Assembly (NCBI RefSeq): GCF_030540825.1
Contig: NZ_JAUOEO010000001.1
Span: forward strand, 3,733,001-3,797,000
Length of the DNA stretch: 64,000 nucleotides
Source: Flavivirga spongiicola
Lineage (GTDB): Bacteria; Bacteroidota; Bacteroidia; Flavobacteriales; Flavobacteriaceae
Direction of reading: 5' to 3'
Position 1 is the stretch's first letter. Each line of letters begins with the position of its first letter. The position numbers and the translations under genes are program-made. The notes beneath the pieces were generated by a model. The model worked only from the letters and a program-made list of their open reading frames with translations, was not told the DNA's origin and searched no databases. Positions 9,725 through 19,169 of this stretch are shown piece by piece.

Positions 9725-11326
9725 TTATTTCCCAATACAAACAATTTCTTTCATAGTTCTATGGTAAATATTGCCGCTAGCAAAACTTAGTGAATTTACA
9801 GTCCATGTTTTTCCTCTTTCACCTAAATCATTTATAGCAATAATGGCTGATTCATCAAGTTTTTCCGCATTAGCATCAATAACATAAACAATACCTATAG
9901 CACTTGTAAAATAGATATAATCATTAATTACGGTTGGAGATCCTAAAAAGCACTTTTGAAAGCCACCCCCTCTGGTTCTATTATCTGAAGAATGTAGTTG
10001 ACCCTGAGAATTCAATCCATCATTTGATTGCTTTTTCCATATGTAGCCTCCATCTTCACTCATTTCTTCTGGAACTTCAAGATATTCTGTCTTTCCGGTA
10101 GTGGTATGATGCCTTTTAATAAATGGTTTGTAAAGCCCCATAAAATAAACATATTCACCAACAGGGATATTACAATGGTAATGGTAGTGGTATGCACCAC
10201 CAAAATCTTTAATCTCTACATCTTTTTGAAGATTGTATTTTTTTGATATGGTATCATATTTATTTAGATCAACGATACGCATGTCTTTTTGACTTACTAA
10301 TTTTCCTGTTTTAGTATCTATTGTTAAATGCGATTTACCCTCATAAAACCATGATGCTTTTTCGCCATTCCAATGTTGTGTACTTAATGCTCCCCAGCCA
10401 GAAACATTATTTTTTTCTTTTGGTTCCCAATGCCATAAGGCCTCTCCCTGAGTTTTATCATGCAAACTAATCAGACTTAATCCGACAGGTCGTTCAGGCA
10501 CGCTATGAGGTCCACCTCTTCCCATTAATATGGCAGGTTTGCCGTCTTTGGTTTCACCTAAAACGGGTGTATTATAATTAGTCACCGCCGCTTTAGTTAC
10601 CCACAATCGGTTTCCTGTATTTTTATCAAAGGCATGTAAATAATTCCAGGCAGTTGTTCTAATAGAATCATTTTCCACAGCAGGTTCTACATTTAAAATG
10701 AAGTCTTCAAAAATAATAGAATCAAACTGTTTGTTAAACGGACGATTTGGTGTAACTGGAATTGGTTGCCATGTACGTTCCCATACAAGATGACCTTCCA
10801 TAGAAAAACAAGCCATACCACCACTGGCATTAATAGCCCATACGTGTTTTCCATCAGTCATAGGAGTAGGGGTAGTGGCGTCGCTAAAACCATAATTGTA
10901 CTCACTTTCAATGGTTCCTTTTATAGTTTTATTCCATACGATGTCTCCATTATTTGAATTTAGACAAAATAAAACGATGTCTTTGTTAGTGGCTCCTCCC
11001 TTAACATCTGAAGCTTCAGAATATGTGGGATCATCATTTGGCGGATTGATAGTAAGAAATATTTTATCTCCCCAAACCGCAATACCACTTTGACCACCTT
11101 CAGGTAGAGTTTTCTTCCATTTTATATTTTCTCCTGTTCTAACAGACCATTTCGTTGGAACTTTTAAAGATGTTTCGATTTTCCAGCTACCGTCCGGACC
11201 ACCAGACATTGGCCATTGGTTTTCACTACCCGTTACAGTAACAACATTCTTTTTTGTACTGCTACAGGATATTAAGACCAGGCTGATTAACAAATAACAA
11301 AACAATAATCTAAAAGGTAACTTCAT
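9725..11326 (-). CDS. PQQ-like beta-propeller lipoprotein
   Basis: The N-terminus is a lipoprotein signal (SLVLISC, Cys about 21), so the protein is anchored in the envelope. The body, about residues 38-533, is a PQQ-binding-like (quinoprotein ADH-like) eight-bladed propeller, with blade motifs such as WPMSGGPDG, GIAVWGDKIFLT, VWAINASGGMACF and AFDKNTGNRLWVTK. Proteins of this type include quinoprotein dehydrogenases and non-catalytic scaffolds; I cannot confirm PQQ or calcium ligands from sequence alone. It is 12 bp downstream of a di-haem peroxidase gene and is the last gene of the redox block, so an electron-transfer or sugar/alcohol-oxidising role is an inference. Confidence 0.82.
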   Translation of the reverse strand: MKLPFRLLFCYLLISLVLISCSSTKKNVVTVTGSENQWPMSGGPDGSWKIETSLKVPTKWSVRTGENIKWKKTLPEGGQSGIAVWGDKIFLTINPPNDDPTYSEASDVKGGATNKDIVLFCLNSNNGDIVWNKTIKGTIESEYNYGFSDATTPTPMTDGKHVWAINASGGMACFSMEGHLVWERTWQPIPVTPNRPFNKQFDSIIFEDFILNVEPAVENDSIRTTAWNYLHAFDKNTGNRLWVTKAAVTNYNTPVLGETKDGKPAILMGRGGPHSVPERPVGLSLISLHDKTQGEALWHWEPKEKNNVSGWGALSTQHWNGEKASWFYEGKSHLTIDTKTGKLVSQKDMRIVDLNKYDTISKKYNLQKDVEIKDFGGAYHYHYHCNIPVGEYVYFMGLYKPFIKRHHTTTGKTEYLEVPEEMSEDGGYIWKKQSNDGLNSQGQLHSSDNRTRGGGFQKCFLGSPTVINDYIYFTSAIGIVYVIDANAEKLDESAIIAINDLGERGKTWTVNSLSFASGNIYHRTMKEIVCIGK

Positions 11327-11338
11327 TTTATATATTTT

Positions 11339-12358
11339 TTAGTTTAATAGGTATTTTGGCTTTTTTATATAATCTATAGGAATTTCACCTGAGAGTGACT
11401 TTAAGAATATTTCAATTTTCAAGGCCTCTTCTTCACTAATATTCAAACCTCTTTCATGTCTCCCCATAAGCTTTATGGCTCTCCATAATTTACTAGAGGA
11501 AGCATCATGAAAATACGGTCCCGTTTTTTCAACATTTCTCAAGGATGCCACTCTAAAAAACATTTTATAGGCGGATACTTTTTTCAAATGATAATAACCC
11601 AAATCTTTTTTATTTGGCCATGCTTCGGCTATTCCTAATTTTTGAATCATTTGCCCTCCAAAATTTGAACCTGTATGACAAGAATAACAGCTTTTAGAAT
11701 TAAAAATATGGCCGCCTTCAATTTCCTCCTTAGACAATGCTTTATCATTGCCCTGAATAAATGAGTCAATAGGAGCTGGTGTAGACAATCCTTCGATGAA
11801 AGCCTGTAAAGCATCCATGATATGATCCATTGAAACTGCTTCACTGCTATTTGGAAAGGCAGATTTAAACAGCGTCTTATAACTTGCTATTTTCCCAAGT
11901 CGTTGCACAATTAAACTTTCGTCTGTCACATTCATTTCGTAGGGGTTTGTGAATGCATGTTTTAGCTTCTGTTTAAAATTAGTAATACCTCCATCTGCAT
12001 TATACATAGAAAGCGTTGCTACGTTATATATGGTGGGGACGTCTCTAAACGTCGCTCCTTTATTTTTCGATTCTAAATAGAAAGCCCCATTCGTTCCCTG
12101 CTTTTTTAAATCGTGACAACTATTACATGAGATGGTTCCGTTTGAAGAAAGTCTTTGATCATAATATAAATGACGTCCCAAATCAATCTTTTTTTTATTA
12201 TCAATTAAACGTTGATTGTCTCTTTCAACTGGAACAAAATATGGCATTAATATGTCTCTTAAACTTTGTGCCTCTTGATTCATATTAGATTGACCAAACG
12301 TTTGAAAAGAAAAACAAATCACAAAAAGTAAAAAAACAAAAAGCTTAGAAAAACACAT
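11339..12358 (-). CDS. Di-haem cytochrome c peroxidase family protein
   Basis: A signal peptide (to SFQTFGQ) is followed by two c-type haem sites, CNSCH near residue 78 and CYSCH near residue 225, the two-haem layout of the bacterial cytochrome c peroxidase/MauG family. At 339 residues the length is typical. Family members reduce hydrogen peroxide with electrons from cytochromes, or (MauG-like) oxidise a protein or small-molecule substrate in the periplasm. The gene is packed between the propeller lipoprotein (12 bp) and a sugar permease (9 bp), so it belongs to the same transcript. Whether it is a peroxidase or a MauG-like oxidase cannot be decided here. Confidence 0.9.
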   Translation of the reverse strand: MCFSKLFVFLLFVICFSFQTFGQSNMNQEAQSLRDILMPYFVPVERDNQRLIDNKKKIDLGRHLYYDQRLSSNGTISCNSCHDLKKQGTNGAFYLESKNKGATFRDVPTIYNVATLSMYNADGGITNFKQKLKHAFTNPYEMNVTDESLIVQRLGKIASYKTLFKSAFPNSSEAVSMDHIMDALQAFIEGLSTPAPIDSFIQGNDKALSKEEIEGGHIFNSKSCYSCHTGSNFGGQMIQKLGIAEAWPNKKDLGYYHLKKVSAYKMFFRVASLRNVEKTGPYFHDASSSKLWRAIKLMGRHERGLNISEEEALKIEIFLKSLSGEIPIDYIKKPKYLLN

Positions 12359-12367
12359 TTAAAATAT

Positions 12368-13693
12368 TTATGTAGTCTTTAATTTATGTATGGTCCTATA
12401 TCCGTAATAACCAACTACGGATAAACAAATCATTGGCAATATAAAAGAAAAGTTAACTTCTGGGATATACCCTAAAAAAGTAACATCGTTAAAACCATCT
12501 CCGCCCAAATCTAAAATGGCCGCTTGAATTGGCGGCATAAAAGCACCTCCAACAATAGCCATAACCAAACCTGCTGAACCAATTTTAGCCTCATCTCCCA
12601 TATCTTTAAGTGCAATACCATAAATAGTTGGGAACATAATAGACATAAAAACAGATATGGCTACTAACGAAATTAACCCTGGAATACCTGGCAATAAAAC
12701 AGCACCAATAGCACATAAAGCGCCTGAGAAACCAAAAATGGCTAAGACTTTGGAGGGATTTATTTTTCTCATTAGTCCAGTTCCAATCCACCTTCCAGAT
12801 AAGAATAAAATCATAGCTGCAATATTATAATTAGTCGCAGTAATATTCAATCCATGAACTTCATTTAAATTATCTACATATTGAAAGATAAAAGTCCAGC
12901 ACATAATTTGAGAACCCACACAGGCCGCTTGTGCCACGACGCCTCCTAAATAATTTCTATTAGAAAATAACCTGGAAAAAGAGGCAGACAACCCCATTTT
13001 ATCTTCTTGTGGTGTTTTTGGTATTCTAGTAAAAATAATAATGGCCATAATTACCAAAACCAGAACGCCTAAACTAATATAAGGGACACTAATAACTCCT
13101 AAGTCGTTTTCTCTAATGACAGCCAATTCGCCAGACGATAATGCATCATAAGCTTCGGCAGTATAATCGTCAGAACGAATGGCACCTAAAACAAAAACCT
13201 GAGCAATAACCATTCCTGTTAACGATCCCACAGGGTTAAAGGCCTGAGCAAGGTTTAATCGTTGTGTCGCTGTTCTTTTATCTCCTAATGCTAATATTAA
13301 TGGATTTGCTGTTGTTTCTAAAAATGACAACCCACAAGTAATAACCCATAATGATATTAAGAAAAAATTGAAATTTTCGAAAGCAGCAGCAGGATAAAAC
13401 ATAAAAGCTCCTATAGCATAAAGTGTCAACCCTAAAAGGATTCCCGATTTGTAACTAAACTTTCGAATGAATAAGGCTGCAGGCAATGCCATGAAAAAAT
13501 AACCAAAATAAAAGGCGGATTGTACTAAGGATGCTTGCAAATTGGAAAGTTCGGGCATTACTTTTTTAAATGCGGAAACCATAGGGTTGGTTAAGTCATT
13601 AGCGATTCCCCATAAAGCAAATAAGGAGGTTATAATGATGAAAGGAAATAACAGTTTCTTACTTACTAGTGGCGCACTTTTTGGGTTGGTCAT
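12368..13693 (-). CDS. FucP-like sugar:proton symporter (MFS)
   Basis: This 441-residue inner-membrane protein with about 12 transmembrane helices belongs to the L-fucose:H+ symporter branch of the major facilitator superfamily. The recognisable blocks are the N-terminal GIANDLTNPMVSAFKK region, YFGYFFMALPA in TM2, and the ETTANPLILALGD plus RLNLAQAFNPVGSLTG stretch in the middle. Relatives import fucose, galactose, glucose or other hexoses. Being inside the redox block, it is the only cytoplasmic uptake route encoded there, which suggests that a monosaccharide or oxidised sugar enters the cell through it. The precise sugar is unknown. Confidence 0.9.
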   Translation of the reverse strand: MTNPKSAPLVSKKLLFPFIIITSLFALWGIANDLTNPMVSAFKKVMPELSNLQASLVQSAFYFGYFFMALPAALFIRKFSYKSGILLGLTLYAIGAFMFYPAAAFENFNFFLISLWVITCGLSFLETTANPLILALGDKRTATQRLNLAQAFNPVGSLTGMVIAQVFVLGAIRSDDYTAEAYDALSSGELAVIRENDLGVISVPYISLGVLVLVIMAIIIFTRIPKTPQEDKMGLSASFSRLFSNRNYLGGVVAQAACVGSQIMCWTFIFQYVDNLNEVHGLNITATNYNIAAMILFLSGRWIGTGLMRKINPSKVLAIFGFSGALCAIGAVLLPGIPGLISLVAISVFMSIMFPTIYGIALKDMGDEAKIGSAGLVMAIVGGAFMPPIQAAILDLGGDGFNDVTFLGYIPEVNFSFILPMICLSVVGYYGYRTIHKLKTT

Positions 13694-13728
13694 AAAAATT
13701 TTAAAGATAAATTATAGATTAATTTTAT

Positions 13729-15072
13729 TTAAATTGAAGGTAATTCTCCTGTACTATCAGCAAAGGTTTCTGTTTCAATACCAATTTTGTTTAACATACT
13801 TACAAACAAATCGGCCATATGGACTTTTTTAGGATCAAAGACTTCATAAGAACCATGTTTGACTCCAAGTTTTGAACCACCAGCAAGAACTAGTGGGTAG
13901 TTGTTTGCATTGTGTGTGGAGCAACAAGCACTACCATATAAAACTAAAGTATTCTCCAATAAAGAACCATGTTCGTCATGGGTGTTTTCCATGCGATCTA
14001 AGAAATAAGCAAATTGCTTAGTCATCCATTGATCATACTTTCCTAATCGTTCTTGATAACCAGTTGCTCTATCATGTGTCATGCTATGGTGCCCGGTTAA
14101 GTTTAGGGTTAGTTTAGGAAAAGCATCAAAAAGTCCCATACCGTCTTCCCGTCCCATCATGAATGTCATGACACGCGATAAATCAGTTTGCATACCAAGA
14201 ATCATTAAATCCATTGTTGAGCGGAGATAAGCTTCAGGATTTACGGTAGCATCTACATTTAGGTTAATATAAGAAGCATCAAAATCTTTCATGGGAATAT
14301 CTAACCATTTTTCGTTTCTTTTTACCTGCTCTTCTATCGAGTTTAAAGAAGACATATATTCGTCTAACTTAATATTATCGTTATAACCCAATTGTTTTTT
14401 AAGTCGCTTACTATCTTCTAAAACTAAATCAACAATTTTTTTATCTTGTTGTAAACTTTTACGTCTTTCTGCAGATGTAGCACCACCGGTTGGGGAAAAA
14501 TAGCGTTCAAAAATTTCTCTTTGACGGTGTTCTGAAGGAATGGCTTTTCCTGTAGAGTCAAATGATAAAGTAGAAGCCCTTGATTTATAACCAACGCCAC
14601 CATCTGTAGATAATGTTAACGACGGAATTCTAGTATACTTAGCAAATTTTTGTGCGGCAATTTGATCGATAGAAATAGTATTTAAATACTTATCTCCTCT
14701 TAAGTCTCCTCCTGTAAGCCAGGTGTCTCCAGCCATATGGCCTAAAACGTTTCGACTATTTGGGTGACTTAACCCCCCCAGAACAGATATGTTTTTTCGA
14801 TGTGATTCTAATGGAGCTAATGAATTTGTAAACTTATAATCTGCACCTGTTTTATGTGGAAACCAATTCCATTCTTGATGTTTGGAGTCTGCTCCTGGAG
14901 ACATACTTACGCCATTCGGAAAATACAAAAAGCAAAGCCTTTTGGGAGCTTTAGGCGCAGAGAAACTTGTTAGAGTTCCCATGCCCATACATTCTAAATA
15001 AGGTAGCATACAAGCTGCTCCTAAACCTTTTATAAATGTTCTACGATCTAAATGCCATGATTTTCTACCCAT
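13729..15072 (-). CDS. Tat-exported DUF1552 protein
   Basis: A twin-arginine signal (DRRTFIKGLG, residues 8-17) marks export in folded form. The remainder matches DUF1552, an alkaline-phosphatase/sulfatase-like fold of unknown activity, with motifs such as YFPNGVSMSPG near 50, LSTDGGVGYKSR near 150, GHHSMTHD near 325 and a C-terminal ACCSTHNANNYPLVLAGG. It starts 2 bp after the multi-haem DUF1592 gene. DUF1552 and DUF1592 genes regularly occur as neighbours in planctomycetes, Verrucomicrobia and some myxobacteria, which argues that they work as a pair. No reaction has been established that I know of; the product name should stay as a domain name. Confidence 0.9.
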   Translation of the reverse strand: MGRKSWHLDRRTFIKGLGAACMLPYLECMGMGTLTSFSAPKAPKRLCFLYFPNGVSMSPGADSKHQEWNWFPHKTGADYKFTNSLAPLESHRKNISVLGGLSHPNSRNVLGHMAGDTWLTGGDLRGDKYLNTISIDQIAAQKFAKYTRIPSLTLSTDGGVGYKSRASTLSFDSTGKAIPSEHRQREIFERYFSPTGGATSAERRKSLQQDKKIVDLVLEDSKRLKKQLGYNDNIKLDEYMSSLNSIEEQVKRNEKWLDIPMKDFDASYINLNVDATVNPEAYLRSTMDLMILGMQTDLSRVMTFMMGREDGMGLFDAFPKLTLNLTGHHSMTHDRATGYQERLGKYDQWMTKQFAYFLDRMENTHDEHGSLLENTLVLYGSACCSTHNANNYPLVLAGGSKLGVKHGSYEVFDPKKVHMADLFVSMLNKIGIETETFADSTGELPSI

Positions 15073-15074
15073 AT

Positions 15075-18000
15075 CTATTCGTTTTTGGCTATAGTATTAC
15101 CCTTGTTATTTATTTTTTTTAAAAATGAATCACTTTTAATAATTTCCTCTAAAACAGTTTTAAACTTATAACCATCAGTTTTAACTTTCTCAACTATGGC
15201 GTTTAATTCTTTATCGTCTGAAAAACTAACATCTCTTCCCAAAGCATATGCGAACAAGTGTTCTACCAACGATTTTGTAAAAGCATCTTTCTTTTTAGTT
15301 AAAAGATAGTTTTTAATCCCTTTAATACCTTCTACTACAGTACCATCTGGTAATTTAGATTTTGAATCAATAGGATTTCCTTTGTACTTCTTTTGAAACC
15401 TTCCAACGGCGTCATAATTTTCAAAAGCGACACCATAAGGGTCTATTTTTAAATGGCAATCAATACAAGACACTTTATTTCTGTGTAATTCTAATTGTTC
15501 TTTTAAGGTCAAGTTTTCAAAACCTGGTGTTTCAGGATCTAATTCAGGAACATTAGGCGGCGGTGGAGGAGGAGCGTCACCAAGAATTTTTTCTTTTAAC
15601 CATACAGCTCTTTTTATGGGATGCGCATGCACACCATCTGAATGTCCGGTTAAAAATGCGCCTTGAGATAATAGACCGCCTCTGTTTTTTTCTTTTGGAA
15701 TAGAGACCGGACGAAAATAATTTCCAATAACGCCATCAATACCATAAAACTCTGCTAAATTTTGATTCAGCATAGCAAAATCCGAATCGATAAAATTTAA
15801 AATACTCTTATTCTCCTTTAATATATAATGAATAAAGCTATAGGTTTCTTGAGCCATGTCTTCTTTAACAAAACGCGTAAAATCCGGATATAAATTAACA
15901 TTGATACTCATGCCTTTTAATCGGTCTACACGCAGCCACTCGTATGCAAAAGCTTCAATCATTTTCAAAGTTTTAGGACTCTCGATCATCCTTCCGATTT
16001 GTTCTGGTAATTCATTCTTAAGCATACCTATTGAAGCCAATTCGGTCAATTTTTCGTCTGGTGGTGAATTCCATAAAAAATAAGCCATTTTTGATGCCAG
16101 ATAATAATCTTCGTTAAACATCTTAGGAGCGGATTTTTCAGATTCTAATAAATATAGAAAGTTAGGTGAACACAAAATGGCAACTAGTACTTCTTTGACA
16201 CTATCTTCATATACTTTAAAATCACCCTTGATACTATTCCAAAAATTAAAATAACGTTCTAATTCTCCTTCTACCAATGGTCGCCTAAAAGCTTTTTCCA
16301 TAAATTTCTTAAGTACTTCGGCAGTATATACCTGGTAGTTGTTCTTGTTAGGGGAATCGAAAAATATAGTGGAGTGGCTCTTTGGAGGCCAAATGGGATG
16401 ATAAGGCGCTTCTAACTCCATCGACTTAACCAATAGCGCTGGTCCATTTTCACCTCTCTTTTTAACTAAATGGTTGTTCCACAAACCAACTATCATGGTA
16501 TTTGAAAATGGTTCGGTCTCAATAGGATCGTAAACTGGAACCGGTAAGTTTTCCAGTTGCCCGATAAATTCGAAGGTTTTAAAATCTCCAGCTTTAGAAT
16601 CAACCTCTTTGCTTACATCAAACGTATTGTAATCCATCCCATCATCTGTTCTGGTAGCAACAAATGCCTTTATGGATGGTATCAAATCTTTATATTGACT
16701 TTGATTCTTTTCTATTTCTAATTTCAGTGCTTTAGGTATCTCACTATCTTCAGGTAATGGGGTAAACCTTATATTTTTATAGCCAACAAAGAAATCGCCT
16801 CCAACTTTAATTCTATACTTACCTTTTCTTAAATATGCCAGAGTAACCGGTGTTACTATATCCTTTTCATTTTCTAATGTTGTTGGTAATTGTAAACGTT
16901 CTTCAATTTTATTAAATTCCCCTATTTTTAAAAGAAAAGAGGGCATATTTTCTTGGGAAACATATGGGTGAACTAAATCTACCTGATAAAAACTATCGTT
17001 TGGAATTTCAATTACTGAGTACGAGGATGTCATAGCGTCAATTCTAACGGGAACTAGCAAACTATCCTTAAGAACTAAATTCGTTTTATTTACACTCTTT
17101 ATAGCCAAAAGATTAATAGTACCGGATGTTACTTTTGCTGGTTTATTTTCTCTTAGATCTATTAAACCTTCACGCATAGATATCCCATAACCCTTTGAAG
17201 CATCTACTCTAAGTACAAAGTTTCCTGATCTCGGATAATTATTCTTTATCAGCATTTTCACATTAGGTGATGGCCCTTGCCAGGAACGAGGTGGTACATC
17301 TTTGTGAGGAAGTGCAGAATATAAAATCATACCATCATTTTCAACAGCGTATCGGTCACTTGCAGAACCTCTCATATCTACACCGATCCTTTTTTTAATG
17401 GTATCTGTCACATCAAAATTTACGCCTTTGTCATCATAAAGATCTACCTTAAAATCTTCATGTTTAATGGCAGCTGATTGATAGCCTCCAAATTCGGCAG
17501 CAACCTTATCTTCACCTATTCCTTTACCAAAGGTGATTTTATATTTTTTGGATTTTGGTTTAGGTCCATGAACAATAGCTTTATCTAAAGCTTCACGAGC
17601 AATTTTCTGGTAATAATCAATATGTAATGATGATATTTGAAGCACATCCCCATTATTAGAAAATCCCATTTTAGATTTTCCATCATCTGGTAATACGTTA
17701 CCGAAATTTATTGGTAATTCTAATAACTGATTTAGTGTGTTAGTATATTGAGATTTCGTTAATCGTCTTGTAACATTTTTGTTCGTTACGCTTTTTTTAT
17801 CTGCAGCATGCTCTAAAGAATTAGTGATCCAATCGACAACCATTCTTCGTTCCTCATCTGTTAACTGAGCTTTTTTCTTTGGAGGCATATTGCCCGCATT
17901 AATTTCATCTAGTGCAGAATCCCATTTTTCGGCATCGCCACCATGTACCATATCCCAATTTAAAACATCAAGGCGCATACTTCCTTTTTGTTTTGTTGGT

Positions 18001-19064
18001 CCATGACATTGATAACAATACTTATCTAGTATGGGTTGAATTTCATTAACATATTTTAAAGATGCTTCTGTTGGTTCTGCCATCAGCATATTTTCTTTTA
18101 ATGCTAGGGCTAATTCTTGCTTTTCCGCTTCAGCTTTGGCTTCCTGCTTTTCTATCTCGGCAATTTGCTTTTTTAATTCTGGTTTCACGCTATCTAATGA
18201 ACGCGTAATCCAATTTAAAATACTATGTCGTTCATTATCTGTTAATGGTTCCTCTTCCTCCGGAGGCATATTGCCTGCTTTTATTTCTTCAAAAACGCTT
18301 TTCCATTTTTTTACATTTTTTGCACTTATCATTTCCCAACCAACATTGTCAAGACGTAAATCGCCTTTCTGTTTATTAGCATTGTGACATTCAAAACAAT
18401 TCTTATCCATTATAGGATGAATAGTATCTGCAAATACAAATGCTTCATTTATTTCATGACCTCCATTTGTTTCTTTTAATTCTTTAATTGAAGAAAGTAT
18501 AGACTCAGCTTCTGTTTTTTCTATGCCAAAAAAATCTTTTAGTTTGGATGGCATGTCTTTAGTTAAGTAATTGGATCCATGAGTTAATGTACCCCCATAA
18601 TGTCCTGCAAAAGAGAGTAGAATAACATTTATAAACAATATGCCTTGGTAAGCTCTAATATGCTTATCAGATTTAGTATAAGCCCAAAGTCGAAAAACCA
18701 ATAGCCAAATGCATAGTAAAGCAGTAACCCAACCTAACCATTTATGAAAAGACAGTACATCTTCATTATAGCCACCACTGGAAGCTAGAAAAAAACCAAA
18801 AACTACTGCCGGAATTAAGCTAATTGCACTAAACCAAAGCAATATTTTATTAGCATTATCCAATTTTAACTGTGGTTTAATAAAGTTAACTATTTCTAAA
18901 ACAAAGACACCAATTAGGGCGCCAATTGGTAAGTGAAGAATTATAGGATGGAAGTTTCCAAAAAATGTAAATACCTCATTAGTCTCATCAGTATTTATTG
19001 GAACTAAAATAAGTCCGAATAAAACTAAAGTTAAACTAACCACAGACAGTAATGTTTTTTTCAT
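15075..19064 (-). CDS. Giant membrane-anchored multi-haem DUF1587/1592/1588/1585 protein
   Basis: At 1329 residues this is the largest gene of the redox block. The first about 160 residues hold several transmembrane helices resembling DUF2231. Two tandem planctomycete-type cytochrome c domains follow, with CFECH near 222 and CYQCH near 350, each followed by a KQKGxxRLD motif and the NMPPEEE / NMPPKKK segments. Next come DUF1587 (RRLTKSQYTNTLNQLL, about 430), a carbohydrate-binding-like central region, DUF1592 (AFRRPLVEGELERYF, about 910), DUF1588 (RGGLLSQGAFLTGHS) and DUF1585 at the end. A third CIDCH site lies near 1199. The architecture predicts an inner-membrane-tethered periplasmic cytochrome that passes electrons, probably from the partner DUF1552 protein. 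Function unproven. Confidence 0.9.
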   Translation of the reverse strand: MKKTLLSVVSLTLVLFGLILVPINTDETNEVFTFFGNFHPIILHLPIGALIGVFVLEIVNFIKPQLKLDNANKILLWFSAISLIPAVVFGFFLASSGGYNEDVLSFHKWLGWVTALLCIWLLVFRLWAYTKSDKHIRAYQGILFINVILLSFAGHYGGTLTHGSNYLTKDMPSKLKDFFGIEKTEAESILSSIKELKETNGGHEINEAFVFADTIHPIMDKNCFECHNANKQKGDLRLDNVGWEMISAKNVKKWKSVFEEIKAGNMPPEEEEPLTDNERHSILNWITRSLDSVKPELKKQIAEIEKQEAKAEAEKQELALALKENMLMAEPTEASLKYVNEIQPILDKYCYQCHGPTKQKGSMRLDVLNWDMVHGGDAEKWDSALDEINAGNMPPKKKAQLTDEERRMVVDWITNSLEHAADKKSVTNKNVTRRLTKSQYTNTLNQLLELPINFGNVLPDDGKSKMGFSNNGDVLQISSLHIDYYQKIAREALDKAIVHGPKPKSKKYKITFGKGIGEDKVAAEFGGYQSAAIKHEDFKVDLYDDKGVNFDVTDTIKKRIGVDMRGSASDRYAVENDGMILYSALPHKDVPPRSWQGPSPNVKMLIKNNYPRSGNFVLRVDASKGYGISMREGLIDLRENKPAKVTSGTINLLAIKSVNKTNLVLKDSLLVPVRIDAMTSSYSVIEIPNDSFYQVDLVHPYVSQENMPSFLLKIGEFNKIEERLQLPTTLENEKDIVTPVTLAYLRKGKYRIKVGGDFFVGYKNIRFTPLPEDSEIPKALKLEIEKNQSQYKDLIPSIKAFVATRTDDGMDYNTFDVSKEVDSKAGDFKTFEFIGQLENLPVPVYDPIETEPFSNTMIVGLWNNHLVKKRGENGPALLVKSMELEAPYHPIWPPKSHSTIFFDSPNKNNYQVYTAEVLKKFMEKAFRRPLVEGELERYFNFWNSIKGDFKVYEDSVKEVLVAILCSPNFLYLLESEKSAPKMFNEDYYLASKMAYFLWNSPPDEKLTELASIGMLKNELPEQIGRMIESPKTLKMIEAFAYEWLRVDRLKGMSINVNLYPDFTRFVKEDMAQETYSFIHYILKENKSILNFIDSDFAMLNQNLAEFYGIDGVIGNYFRPVSIPKEKNRGGLLSQGAFLTGHSDGVHAHPIKRAVWLKEKILGDAPPPPPPNVPELDPETPGFENLTLKEQLELHRNKVSCIDCHLKIDPYGVAFENYDAVGRFQKKYKGNPIDSKSKLPDGTVVEGIKGIKNYLLTKKKDAFTKSLVEHLFAYALGRDVSFSDDKELNAIVEKVKTDGYKFKTVLEEIIKSDSFLKKINNKGNTIAKNE

Positions 19065-19169
19065 ATAGATCTAAAAATTTATGTTATAAAATTAGTACTA
19101 AAGCGTATGCGTCACAAGTACTTATAATACAAGAAGTAATATTATTTTTGCAGCTTTGAAAATTGCTAT

